The notes: generated from the sequence alone by a model not told the origin. Counted from the first letter of the stretch, positions 20,572 to 32,168 are shown. The stretch: DNA of 55,421 nt from Guyanagaster necrorhizus (GCF_019112545.1 NW_025064902.1:795951-851371), one strand, 5' to 3'. Translations and numbers: made by a program.

Positions 20572-23393
20572 GTTTTTGTTCTCCTATGACCCACAACCCG
20601 GCAACTAAAGCACCCCATCTGGTTCCGTCCGCAACCCCTGATCCGTGCCTGGACGCCTCCTTCTTTTGTCTTCCTTTCTTCCTCTGCCCGTTTCACCGGT
20701 TTCTCTTTTATCCCGCATGGTCTTCTCCTATCCCCGTGAGATGATGATATCCGGCGGTACCTCTCAGCTGCTAATCTCCGAAACACGCCTCTGTCGCACC
20801 CCGAGTATCCTTGTGGTTTACACGTTTATCCCTCAAGGATCTTCGCCTACCCGTTGTCTAGACTGCGATGCCGTATTGCTTACCTCGCTTCCCCCTCCCA
20901 ACAAACGCGCGTAACGCATCCGAATCATGTTCAGAAACATTCGGACTTTGCCCTGGATGTGGCTGTATGGATGATTGCGTGTGCTTGACCCTTTCTCACC
21001 TTTTTTTTGCTCCCTCTGTCTTCGGATCTAGCTTAATTACACGCCACAAAAATCCATTCTCTTTGTGGAGGCCTCGCCCTCTACGGCTGTCGCATCCGAA
21101 ACTCATCAATCGACTCGGACTTTGCCCTGAAAGTGGCTGTACGCCTGTTAGCTCTACCTCTCTCAAAATTAAAAACCGCATCTTCGGATCAACGCTGGTT
21201 AATGGTTAATCATACGCAACCGAGGAATCCACCACATCTTTTTCACGAGGCCTCGCTCGTAAAAAAAAATTCGTCTAGGAAAGGCAATGTTAAAACACTC
21301 TTTGCATGCGTTTGCGTTGATGGCCACATCATCACGCGCTCGCTCGTTAATTACACCCATGCTCTTCAACCACGAGAATCGTCCATAATCAACCCTCCTG
21401 AACCGACATCATCCGGATACTTCGGGAAGAACCATTTCCTGCGCTAGTTGTCATCTCGTCCTCCGTGGTTCATACCATTGTAGGACAGATACACGCCTTA
21501 GGAGCACCTCCTTGGCGTGCTGGTAACAATCCTCCCATACGCTCACCGTCTGTACGGTGCGACTTTTGCTGCCTGACGTTGTTCTCTGGGAGCATTTGAT
21601 ACGTGTTCGGAGGGTTAATCCTATCGGGTATATTTGGTTCGTGCCGCTCATCTCCGTCTTTTGTGAAAGGTTCTCCTAGTATCCCCTTCCATCAGGGCAG
21701 TTTGTTTCCTAACCCACGCAGTCCATAATCTTTGTGCTTCGTATGTATCTAGGAACGCTGCCTGCTTGTTCCACTGGTCTCACCTGGGCGACTTCTTCTC
21801 AGACTAGGCTACGTGCTATCATCAGGCCACAGTTTCGTTTCATTATACGCGTAAGCGAAAGAAAATACTTCTTTATCATGGAAGACCTAGGACATCCAAC
21901 TTCACGATAGACGGCCCGGTTCCGTCTCTTGATTCGTACCCCTCGACTTCGAGTCCTATTTAGCGCTCCGCAGAGGATCTATCAGAGGTGCCTGGATATC
22001 GAGTATTGGTTCCCTCAACAACGAAGATCCGAATCACGCTCCTCGATGACTTCTCCACTCCCATACGCCTTTCACGGATGCCGTTGATTAATTATACACA
22101 GCTGACAATCGTTCGGATGGAAGGATCCTTGTACCCCTCTCCTCTTTTCTTCCTTCTTCTCCTCTCAAAATTAAAAACGGATCAAGCCAAGGAATTTTTC
22201 CTTCATAAATAACGATTAGGCTCTCTCTTGCATGCGATGTAAGACCAAGAGCACATCTTCTCACGTTCGTTAATTACATCGCACTATCTAATCGTCCTTG
22301 CTTCTGAAACTCGAATTCTACGGGGCGAGATGTTCTGAGATTTATGAGCCTCCTGATCGTGTCGAAGTCGTTATCCTCCTCTATACATTTCCCCATGATC
22401 TGCTTCTCACAGAGCAATTTCCTAGGCATTATGAGCAGTGATCCTCTCGCAGCGTGAAGTATACGCTTTGGTCTGACATGCTTGCCTCCATGTCGGACGA
22501 GAGTTAGTTATCACGGAGTTGAATCTTACGCATCAGGACTTTCGTAAAGTCATATCTCAGTATTCTTTTATCTTTCCGATTAATCTCCCCGATCAGGGCA
22601 TTCTTCTACTACTTCTTGGAGAAACACCATACCGAGTCGAAGCTCAGATAAATATTTCTGATACGCTTGCCGGTCTCGTGTATATCCAGGAAGACGTCTT
22701 TCTTCCTTTGGCTGAATGGCTGACTTGCACTGTAATCTCCGCAGGAAATGACTTGAACGCTTGTGTTTATGGAATCCGTTCTGTCTTTCCTTTCTCAAAA
22801 AATTCCGTTGACGCTTATCCCAGCACCAAGAACTAAATCTCACATGCCATCACGCTCGCCGAAATGAATTATGTAGACGGATATATCTTCCTTTCTAAGG
22901 GGGTGTGTTTTCCGCAAATGAATATCACGCTACCATAGCTGCTCTCCGATTATGTCTTTCCGCGCACACGTCTCAGTGGCCAGTCTCTATTTTAGCGCAC
23001 CGCAGAGGATCAGAGTGCCTTCATATCGATAACGTTCTTCCATGAAAAGGAGTCTGGTTCAGGCCGGTCCCATGTTTATTTATATCAGTGGGGGTAAGTC
23101 GAGCGTGAGATATATGCGTCAGAATCAGAATATTCAATGGCGCTAGTAAGGAACTTTCTAACCAACCAGGGACTTTGGATTCGGGGGGACCGGGCTCATC
23201 GGGTAATAGCCGAACTGATATTTAAGACTAGCACGGTTTAGCGAATAGTTTTTGGGCCCAGAATGTACGTGCTCAAGTCGTAGGTATGCTTACAAGCTTT
23301 CGTATGAATGAACAGGTGAATAGATCTTTTTTTTGCAGCGATTCCCACGTCGTTTGTCTTTCTTTGCTTTTTGACAGGCAAATGTCAGAGGTT
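20572..23393. other. CpG-rich mosaic of short diverged repeats, no gene
   Basis: No frame exceeds ~113 codons and none shows a motif. Recurrent short blocks are visible: ACTCGGACTTTGCCCTG / TTCGGACTTTGCCCTG with GTGGCTGTA at 20940 and 21115; CTCTCAAAATTAAAAACS at 21158 and 22165; GTTAATTACAYCSC near 21035, 21346 and 22269; and TTAGCGCWCCGCAGAGGATC at 21961 and 22993. Confidence 0.55.
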
Positions 23394-23482
23394 CCTGAGA
23401 ATCGAACTTGAGAGTAAAAAAAAAATGCAACGAGTTATATGGACCATGTAACACTCTAGCCAATACACTGCAGTGCTACGTT
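23394..23482 (-). repeat. tRNA-like module 5
   Basis: On the minus strand TTGGCTAGAGTG (23452-23463) then, after an A/T-run, AAGTTCGATTCTC (about 23396-23408). Preceded by GTAGCACT as in module 2. Confidence 0.55.
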
Positions 23483-23783
23483 GAACTTCTTTACTAACCT
23501 GGCTTTCAGCAACGCCTTCATTGATGGACCTACCTGCCCATGAAAATCTAGTCGAAGGGTACAGCGCGCTGTTTTCGCTAATCCTTGTACCGATGCTCAT
23601 TTCCCGCCATTGTCGAAAAAACTGATGGAACTCACGCTTAAGGGTGTAAGAACGTCATGTTCTTCCCGACATTCATCTACATGGACGGAACGAATTTTGG
23701 GTTTTATTTCTTCATGCAACGGTGAGGCGGAAGATAAACAATCGGCATGAGAAATCTTGGGAATCGTTAATTACCTTTGGTAA

Positions 23784-23860
23784 AGGGGATCGAACTCGGA
23801 AAAACCTCCTTCTATCTAGCATATACCCAGCAGTCGCGACTGAACCAGAGTGCCACATCT
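23784..23860 (-). repeat. tRNA-like module 6
   Basis: Minus strand: GGCACTCTGGTTCAGTCGCG (A box at 23835-23847) and GAGTTCGATCCCC (about 23785-23797). Confidence 0.6.
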
Positions 23861-24013
23861 GTCCAGTGAGGAAAGTCGTCGAGGAGGTACGTGCTAGCTA
23901 GTTTTTTGAACCCCTAACATACTTTTCTTTGCACTCCAGCTGCAATGTTGTATCAGGCTGATGGTGCACCAGCACCTACTCCTTCATTGAATTCCTATCA
24001 CCCGACAAGAGAA

Positions 24014-24103
24014 TGCCGAGAATTGAACTCGCGGGCCCTGAAAAAGTTCCAGGAATGAATTGCGAATGTGACACTCTAACTATTACGTTCAAGTGCAACG
24101 TCA
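24014..24103 (-). repeat. tRNA-like module 7
   Basis: Minus strand: TAGTTAGAGTG (24072-24082) and GAGTTCAATTCTC (24018-24030), with GCACTTG upstream. Module 5 has the closest layout. Confidence 0.5.
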
Positions 24104-24841
24104 ACAAATCGGCGTTGATTTAATCTTGCACCAACACCAGGAAATGATGCAACTGTTCGCACGCAAAAAACCGAGCTGAAGAGGTACAATCAGAACACCA
24201 TCCTGTTCTCGCCGATCAACGAATTTTCTCTTTGGACTTGGTAGGTATCATCCTCCTTCCCTTCCCCACGTATCTTCATTCTTGACGGTCTTGTTCTCTA
24301 GTACTAAATTATTTCTCTCTCCACCGCAGCCGGATATCTATCCTTAGTTCAATTTTTATATTTCGGTTCGCAGATCTCGGTGGTGAGGCTGTATTTTAAG
24401 CAAGATGCGCAGCGAAGGAATTTCATACCATCAGTGAGAATCCATTTTACTACCCACACAATCTGCCCATTTTCGTCTTCGGTTTGTTCCACATTAGTTA
24501 GACTTTGTGGCGCGAATCAGGCTTTGAGATGAAATAGAGTGATAAGCCGTGCACCACGGTGTATTGATAAGACTCATCCTTGCCATGCAGCATACACGTG
24601 GTCTGATATTGCTGAAATTGGCCTTGCGGTGACATGCTGAGGATGGAACAGCACCCTTGTATAACGCAGGTGCTCAATTATCCTTTCCTGTATACAGTCG
24701 ACCCTTTTTGTCGCTGGTATTCATACGTCCAACAATTATTGGAATTGGGCTTGGATTGCCATTCTCAGCTGTAGTTACCTGCCCATCAGATTCTCATGAA
24801 TCGCTGTCTGCGAAAAAAAAATCTATGGAAGGTTTTTGTTT

Positions 24842-24922
24842 CACCAAGAATCGAACGCCCAGTGCAAAAAATGTCGACCTGGAGGAATATAGGTACACAA
24901 CAGCCGATAAACCACAGTGCCC
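24842..24922 (-). repeat. tRNA-like module 8
   Basis: Minus strand: GGCACTGTGGTTTATCGGCT (A box 24904-24914) and GCGTTCGATTCTT (24846-24858). Confidence 0.6.
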
Positions 24923-27170
24923 TTGTCTTCTATTACTATATAGTGCCTTGGTATGCGTCCTCGACCTCTGCCCTCTATGAAATCTCATGGCAGGCGAACA
25001 CGTGGTGAAGTAGGTACAATCGGCGGGAACTATAATCTGATGAACGTGGCAATATCCTTAAGGTATCGACAGGTCTCATTGAATTTGTTAGGCTCTCAGC
25101 ATTTATTCACTTAAGTGGCGCGAGTACGAGACACAGGACCATATTGGAATAGGTGGAAATATTGACAGAAGAATATATGTGAGTATCTCAGTCGGGCACA
25201 ACGTGGGTGAAACGACTAAGGCATACAGATAGGAACGGCTGGACTATATAGGTGATCGGGAAACGACAGGAGGTGTAAGTATATATAAGGCAAATAGAGC
25301 GAGTGATCAAAAAGTAAGATAAGATGAAATGTACGGATATCCTCCAACAGGAAAATACGAATTCCACCTCTTGGCGTCTGTATCTGGCATAGAACAGCCA
25401 GGAGATATGGTCTGGAAGAGGATAGTCAGATATTTCTATAATTAAATTGTGTCTAGCATGCTAAAAACACGATGCCACCCAAACATTGGTTCTGTAGAGG
25501 AAGCATTCTATGGGACAGTGGTCCAGCGGATGAGATAACCTCTCTAGGAAGCTCTGGCGTGGGCATTGGAAACGATGTTTCCTTGCCTTCCTTCAACTTT
25601 CCTTGGCCATCTCTGCTATTCCAACGGAAAAGTCATTCTACATCTTGTCAGCTCCAAGAGTCGATCGTAACAAGGTATGAGACAAATACAAAGCTCTGCT
25701 TTGAAGGTGTCGACGTCAAAGTAAGGAAATATTGAATCTATCACCGCCTTCATGGTGCTGACAAATGTCCAAGAATGATTATCAATTTTTTGTATTTCGC
25801 CATATCGGGACCACGCAAAAAGTTCTTCCTCTCATCCCTGGGTTACTGTCAATGAAGGGCCAGATGACTGGTAACCCCAGCGATCTTGCAGTTCGTTCGT
25901 GTGGGGGCGACGAAGGACTCGAGCCAGCGATGGCAAACTGTTCTTGGAAAATATATCTTGGAGAAAATATTGGAGATGAGGTTGGCAGGGAATTATGGGC
26001 CTTTGGAAGAACTAGATGAGGAAAGAGAGGAAAATGGATTTGTTAAATAAATGGAACCTCGAAAGACGTCATGTAAAACGAAGAAATTTCGTTTTCGATG
26101 GGATGTGATCTTTGTTACCATTATTTCCCATGTATCACGCAGTGCAGTAAGGCCATTTCTGCCACATCTCATTATCTGACAAACAGATATAATATCACTT
26201 ATGTCGTATTTACGAGTAGAACAATTCCTCCACTTTCAAACAACAGCTAATGGATCATTCTCATAAATCAGCGGGTGATCTGAATCCGCACTCTTATCCA
26301 ACTCAGCAACTTTAACATTATAAATGATCACCGACCTCATTGTCATACCTGGAATAGACATTATTCTTTTCCTGATCCCAGTGTTTGAGGTATTCTTAGG
26401 TGTGATTGACAATTCTTGGACATTCTGCTCAAATACTGGTGCACCAAGACATTTCGAGATGTATATTATGAACAATGCACGAGGAGCGATACCTGGGTCT
26501 ATACAACCTTAAACTAACGTTAAGAGCTGGTTAAGGACGGGATATTGTGCCAATGTGCAGATGCCTGCAAGATTCATCCCAGGCCACAGATGCGATTGAG
26601 GAGTGTATAATAAGAAGTAGCCACTGGCTTTATGTTTATAAATGTGTATCGCATTTCTCTTTCATCCATGGGCTGTTGGAATTCAATCATTCCTTTAAGA
26701 TGGTGTGAGAATCCAGGTGTTACCATTCGCGCTGGAGGGGAGGGGAAAAGAGAAGGTAAGTGTGCTAGAATTGTATGTCATCGGAATGCTGTATCTGTTT
26801 GTGTATTGATGCCTCATGAATATCACTCTATAGTGAATATGTGGTCTCTGCAGGTAGATAAGAGCTGCTTCTTTTGCGCATTTTATGATGGGGTTGGGCG
26901 GCAAGCTACACGATGCGCCAACTCGGAGGCGTCCTTTGTCGACAGAAGATTCGGCAAAGCTGCAAAGTTTGGGATTCATTGAAGTTTGCTGATTAACCTA
27001 GCTAGCTTTCTAACATGTCGTCTTCTGTGAATTCAAGATTATCCAAAATACCTTTTCAGGTGTGCCTTCACCAGACTTGTTAGCATATTAGGTGGACTAG
27101 GTATGGTGTCTTACCAAGCTGGTACTAGCACTCTGTTTAGCCATGTGCATCGGCGTAGAAGACTTTTATG
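24923..27170. other. Unassigned CpG-containing sequence
   Basis: Short frames only. 26236-26475 (minus, 79 codons, with DKSADSDHPLIYENDPLAV) looks protein-like and could be an exon, but I recognise no family. An isolated A-box-like TGGTCCAGCGG lies near 25520 without a clear B box. Confidence 0.4.
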
Positions 27171-28180
27171 TGAGATATCAGGACGGTTTGATACAAGGAT
27201 GTGGGAAGAACCATGTATGCTTGAGGTATTACCCACTTGACATGCTACAGTTCCGGATCAGTGGCAATACTTCATGCAAGCCGGCCGATGTTATTTGTGC
27301 CGTTGCCTAAGCTCCAATTTTTGATCAGTAAATATCTCACAGAAAATCGGAGTCTCTCACATCGAAGTGGCTTTGTGGGGATCGTAAGGCACTATAGTTC
27401 TTGAGCCATAGAGCAAGAGGGATACATTGTCGATTTTATCATTTCAAAGAATGGAAAGATAGAGCAGGCACGATCGATAAATGGGAGTATGAGTCAGGTC
27501 GAAGGCGGCCTGCAATGAAAGAGATGAAAACAAATCACATGATTGCAATGAACCACCACCACAAACAAGTGTCGTCCTCGAGAGATTATTATCAATTCGA
27601 CAAATGACACACAGCAATTTGAACATTTGAATAGAACACAATTCTTCATACAATTTTCGAACTAAACAAGTAGTTGTATGGATACATCGTTGTATCTTGA
27701 CGAACCTTATCATGAAAATTCCTTATTCTTCTTGCCTCCAAGTCTTCAGTTCATGGCACTGTTTCATACAAACCATCGGTGTTGCCATTTGCTTCAATAA
27801 ACATGAGCAGAGAGGACACTTGATCTAATGCAATCTCCAGTGCAGATCCCTGCTTCTTCACATCCTCCAGCTTCAGATTCATACTCCACTTGACATCCTG
27901 TGCACCATTCTGTGAGCAGAGGATCAGACAATGGAGGGTATCTAGAAGATCAAATATATGTCTGCAGAATAATATATCATTCTGTGAAGCCTATATTGAG
28001 ATGCAGGGACCTGATAAAATGACCAGCCTGATGTGTCTGTGATGTCTCAGTAAATGAATCTAGCAAAAAAGTGACAATAATCCTGATGTAGAGAATTGCA
28101 CATCAGTATCTTGGGAGAAGAAAATAAGAAGTACCAACATCATCATCTTTGCATTGCACCAGAGCTTCCAAGTCTGTTGC
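27171..28180 (-). repeat. Large inverted repeat, right arm (~1 kb)
   Basis: Reverse complement of 15851-16871. Its outer end is exactly where the terminal-inverted-repeat element at 28181 begins. Confidence 0.92.
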
Positions 28181-29023
28181 CTTATAGGTAGGTGGTACAT
28201 GAATTGCTCAGAAGAACCTCAGAAGTAACCCTAAGTTAGGGTTTAAACCAACAGTGGTACACAGAACAGCAGTGGTGGGACTGCAAAATGCAATGGATGC
28301 CTCACTCAGTGCACAGACCATGCACAGGCTGGTATCATGAATGCACAGTGGTCCCTCTTGTGCATGGTCTGTGCACTTTGGTAGGGGGCATGTCTGTTTC
28401 ATGGTACATGAAGTCTATGCCCATTTGCATGTGACATGGGCATAGGGCTTGCATTCAGTCCATGGTACATTACCAATTCTCAAAATATGACCATTCTTGC
28501 ATTTTAGAATTTGATAGAGGCATGTAAGGCTCGCATTCCATCTGTAGTACATTACCAATTCTCAAAAAATGGCCATTCTAGTGTTTTAGAATCTTGTAGG
28601 GCTTGCATTCAGTCTGTTGTACATGAACAATTCTCCAATTATGACTATTCTGGTCATTTAGATTCTTTTACTGTCTTTTTCAATCATGTATGGAGTTGGT
28701 TTCTTTTGTGGTACAGGACAAATATTTTATTTATAGCTATTCTGGTCATTTTCAATTGTGTATGGAGTGCATTTCTTTGGTGGTAGAGGATGAATTTTTT
28801 GTTTATAGCCATCCCTGTCTTTCTCAATTGTTTAAGAAGCACCTCCAATCCATGGTCCATCACCAATTTTTCAGTATATCTCCATTTTGCACAGAATATT
28901 GATGTAGAGAGCACATTTGCATCATGGTCCATTGCCAATTTTCAACTGGATCTCTATTTTGCACATAACTTAGGGTTGCTTCTGAGGTTCTTCCGAGCAA
29001 TTCATGTACCACCTACCTATAAG
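28181..29023 (+). mobile_element. TIR element (MITE-like) with minisatellite core
   Basis: Starts CTTATAGGTAGGTGGTACAT and ends with the reverse complement ATGTACCACCTACCTATAAG. The inverted ends extend over ~57 bases with two mismatches and include CAATTGC/GCAATTC-like and AGAACCTCAGAAG segments. No transposase is encoded. The left part has a 19-bp perfect palindrome arm pair (28309-28327 and 28359-28377); the rest is the minisatellite. No clear target duplication is seen (GC or none), so the exact ends are uncertain by a few bases. Confidence 0.75.
28440..28960 (+). repeat. Dispersed ~70-bp minisatellite (plus orientation)
   Basis: About seven diverged units built around AGTCTGTGGTACAT, CCAATTCTCAAAATATG, CCATTCTNGTGTTTTAGAAT and GTGTAGNG. 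Same family as 12440-12640, 34110-34440 and 45080-45340. Confidence 0.75.
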
Positions 29024-29495
29024 CTCAAACAGCGATGGAACTTACACTGCTGTCACTGCTATCACCATGATGGGTCTGACTTCAGATGAAATCGCAACTA
29101 TCATCGAAGAGCAATGGCCAGAGATGTGGGTTTGGAGAGATTCTAACCCTGGATATGATTGGTACATGAACAGCATGGCATGCTAGGGGAATAAATGCAG
29201 TTATAGATCACATAGCGTATTTTCTTGATCATCACCAATGAATGAAAGACATTCCTGAAAGCAGTTACTGGTTCCATAGTTGACTAGAAGCACAATAGTG
29301 TAAAAGCCATTGAATTTGTCTGCTCCTCTCCTCTAGTACAAGGGAGGGGAGTATTTGTTCTTTCAGAATACAACTGCAATGAGGAAGGTCTTGAAGTTAG
29401 AGTAAATTTCAAAGAATCTCTGTTCTGGTATTTGCAGTACCTCAGCCCACTCATGGGACAATTCAAAATATGACCAGCACCATCTGATGTAACCA
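29024..29495. other. Unassigned, between TIR element and MBL pseudogene
   Basis: Only a 60-codon plus-strand frame (29004-29186) that crosses the element end. Nothing recognised. Confidence 0.4.
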
Positions 29496-30759
29496 TCACC
29501 CAAACCTCCAATGCCCACCATCCTTCTCCAGAAATTTCCACATCAGCTTATCTTTCCATCCCTTCTCCCATCACCCATTCACACTTGCCAGGAATTCTTC
29601 CACCACAACAGGGACAGTTCCATCATGCCCAATAATCATTAGCACATCTGGGTCTGCATCAAGCCATGCCAAATGTCCCAATGACTGCATCATCACATCA
29701 TAATCCTTATACACCAAGGCAGCAGGAGGCAGAGGGATCTTCAGTAAGGGCTTGGAGGTGATTTGGGAGAAGTGGGATTTGCAGAGGAAGGCTGTCATGC
29801 TATGAAGGAGTGAGGCATAGGGAGCAGTGGTGTGCTGTGGGTTGGATATTGCCGATGTGGTGGCAGCAGTCACCTCCTAGCAGCACAAACATTGTGGGTG
29901 TTACATGTGTGAGACTGGAAATATGACCTGAGTGATGCTGGGATGGACTATCAGTATGAACCGAGGGTGAAGATGAAGCAGATAACTCACACCAGATGTA
30001 TTGAGTACATAGAAGCTTCCATCACCAAAGTAGTCGAGAGCTGGAAGGTCTGCAATATGCAGCATTGTGTTGCATTGGAGAATGAGAGTTCCATCACTTT
30101 ATGCCCACTACAAGTCATAAGATTTTGGTACAGATACTAAAATCATAAAAGAATGAACTGATGCAGTATCGCTCTTGATAAGATGCATGTCCTCATGCTC
30201 AGGATAGGTGCAGAGATCCATCCCTGGTCCAACCACTAATTCTGTAGCAGATGGAAACAGCGATATATCATCTGTCAACCAGCAACATCAGTTTCCTTGC
30301 ATAAATGAAACAATATGGGCAGCAGCATACCAATGTGGTTGAAATGGGTATGGCTACACAAAAAGTCAGCATTAGTACATGGATGCCAATAGATTTGAGA
30401 CAACCTCACCTCCAAATGACAGCATCCATGCTCCCCAAATCTACTCCCTTCACCAGCTGCTTGCTCACTGTCTTACTTGCATCAGTGCCCATATCATACC
30501 CACCCAACTCTCTGAAGAGGTCAAAGAATCTCTGCACTACAGGCACATACTTCTCCTGATCCTTTCTCATTCCCAAATCAAATATGACCTTTCTCTTAGT
30601 CAGATGTTCAATGAGGAAGGTGTATACTGGTCTGGACAATCCTTTGTAGCCTGGTAGGATGGGCTTGAAGAACAGTGAAGCAGGCAAAAAGTTGATTATG
30701 CCAGCATTTATGGTGTGGACGATGATGGTGGATGTGGACGATGGGATACTGCTGGTCAT
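29496..30759 (-). pseudogene. Metallo-beta-lactamase-fold hydrolase, broken
   Basis: Exon 1 (30759-30410) begins MTSSIPSSTSTIIVHTINAG and carries VIFDLGMRKDQE and GGYDMGTDASKTV...GSMDAVIW. Introns of 56 bp (30409-30354) and 59 bp (30330-30272) flank a 23-base exon encoding HTHFNHI, the HxHxDH metal motif with Asp changed to Asn. Exon 3 gives DDISLFPSATELVVGPGMDL. Further 3', after more introns, GHISSLTHVTPTMFVLLGGD CCHH supplies the later Asp/His ligands. The tail has LPPAALVYKDYDVM, IIGHDGTVPVV and a terminal MWKFLEKDGGHWRFG. A frame shift after the GGD segment and a TGA in the tail (VNG stop WEKGWK) show decay. The family includes lactonase-like hydrolases; the substrate cannot be told. Confidence 0.8.
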
Positions 30760-31295
30760 TGTTGAAGGTGGGGAAGGAGGGGAAAGAAGAAAACCAAGAT
30801 TGTATGATTGCAAATCGATATTTGAAAAAGCAAAGGCAGCTGACCCCAACATGGAATTTCAGATAGATCTCCCCTCTTTGAATGACAGATCTCCATGAAG
30901 CATGAGATTTCATTATTGTGTACAACAAACACCATAGCCACAATCATGCCATGGCAAGAAGGAATGTGAAAATTTGTCTGTTATTGTGCAGAAGTTAATG
31001 AGTCATCTAAGTCTGGTTCCTGTCAATAAAGAACTACAACAAAACTATAATTAAACATACAATGGCAGTGATGGTGGTATGAATACTGCATCGTTGGCAT
31101 GGATACAGCAATCCCACTACACATCAGTGTGATGCTGACAAGAATAAATATTGCTGCATACCTCAGGTCCCACACAGATCTCTCCTACATTAAAAGCCAT
31201 CTGAAGGGAGTTTGAGCACACCTCCACCCTGATGGTGGTTGAGCACCAAGTCATGTCTGTTTGGCAGTATTGACAACACAACATGCTCAAGGGAA
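30760..31295. other. Unassigned, up to the Coprina junction
   Basis: Presumed promoter side of the MBL gene (30760-31000) and CpG-poor sequence without frames of interest before the telomere-like repeats. Confidence 0.4.
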
Positions 31296-31318
31296 TTAGG
31301 GGTTAGAGTTAGGGTTAG
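31296..31318 (+). repeat. Degenerate telomeric repeats at Coprina 3' junction
   Basis: About four TTAGGG-like units with two changes, directly followed by the antisense of the element's 3' end. Confidence 0.85.
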
Positions 31319-31322
31319 AATG

Positions 31323-31357
31323 GTGTCACCCCTTTGGTGGAGCTGTTGGGGTGACAC
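31323..31357 (-). promoter_or_regulatory. 3'-terminal hairpin of decayed Coprina
   Basis: GTGTCACCCC (31323-31332) pairs perfectly with GGGGTGACAC (31348-31357). Compared with the other copy, two adjacent base pairs are changed on both strands of the stem. Confidence 0.8.
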
Positions 31358-31418
31358 AATATGAGTAAAGAAAACTCACTTCAAAAGCATTGAGGTTTGT
31401 GTGAATGCTTGGTAAAGT

Positions 31419-31496
31419 GAATCAAGATCCAACAGAAGGATGAAGATCCATCACTCCACCCTGTTTCGCTTTTATAGCTCTTCAGGGACCTGATTC
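31419..31496 (-). ncRNA. Hammerhead ribozyme in decayed Coprina
   Basis: Minus strand: stem I strand GAATCAGGTCC, core CTGAAGA, stem II GCT/AGC with loop ATAAA, GAAA, stem III ACAGGG pairing with the end of CCTTCTGT, cleavage base T, and stem I partner GGATC TT GATTC. Every core base is retained although the rest of the copy is heavily mutated. One stem I pair is G-U here and G-C in the other copy. The predicted cut is between 31431 and 31430. Confidence 0.85.
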
Positions 31497-32168
31497 ATAA
31501 GTAGATGACTCCACTGAGAGCTTTTGGCAGGCCAATCAGATATGCTTTATCAGCAATCATGCAATCCACAGTACTTATAAGGTGATACATTTACTAATAC
31601 TCATACGAAAGTGTATGATCTATTATTCATACTTACTTACTCAGCAGCTTCTATTTAACTGGTTAGTCATACCATCAGACTAATTTTACCATTTTGCCAT
31701 CAGCTACTAAGTTAACTGGGCCTGCTGAAGCAGGCTGAGAACCTAGCCAGCTTTTCACCAGTCTAGTTGGACCAAGTCTAGACCTGGACAGTTAGGTCTG
31801 GGTTAGGTTCAGGTAGTTCTGGTTAGGGTTAGAGGCTGAGTAAGCATTAATTAGTATAATTCATTAATGTGTAACTGCAATGATGATTAAGTCACCAGAA
31901 CTTACTTAGGGTTAGGGTTAGTCTGCTGGCAGACTACCTGCCATCCATGCCAAGCTTGACATGTTTATGTAAGTTCCTAATAAAGGAGTCTTTTTCAATT
32001 TTATATAGTGAGTGAGTTGTATGAATGGCTTACACAGGTACTTCCTTACTTGGTTTAACTATTACCCCTGGTGGATTTTTATAACAGTCTAACTACATGC
32101 AACCATCCTGCATCTATAACTGGGATAGACCACACTGTCCACATGTCTGCCACTGAAGTGGAGCTGCA

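Noticed and set aside
20721..20800. C/D-box snoRNA near GATGATGATATCC
   Set aside because: A C-box-like word is present but no D box or terminal stem at the right distance.
25505..25640. Another tRNA-like module starting TGGTCCAGCGG
   Set aside because: No B box at a fitting distance; kept out of the module list.
28440..28960. CRISPR-like array of repeats
   Set aside because: Units are diverged and contiguous, without constant repeats and unique spacers, and this is a eukaryotic nuclear sequence.
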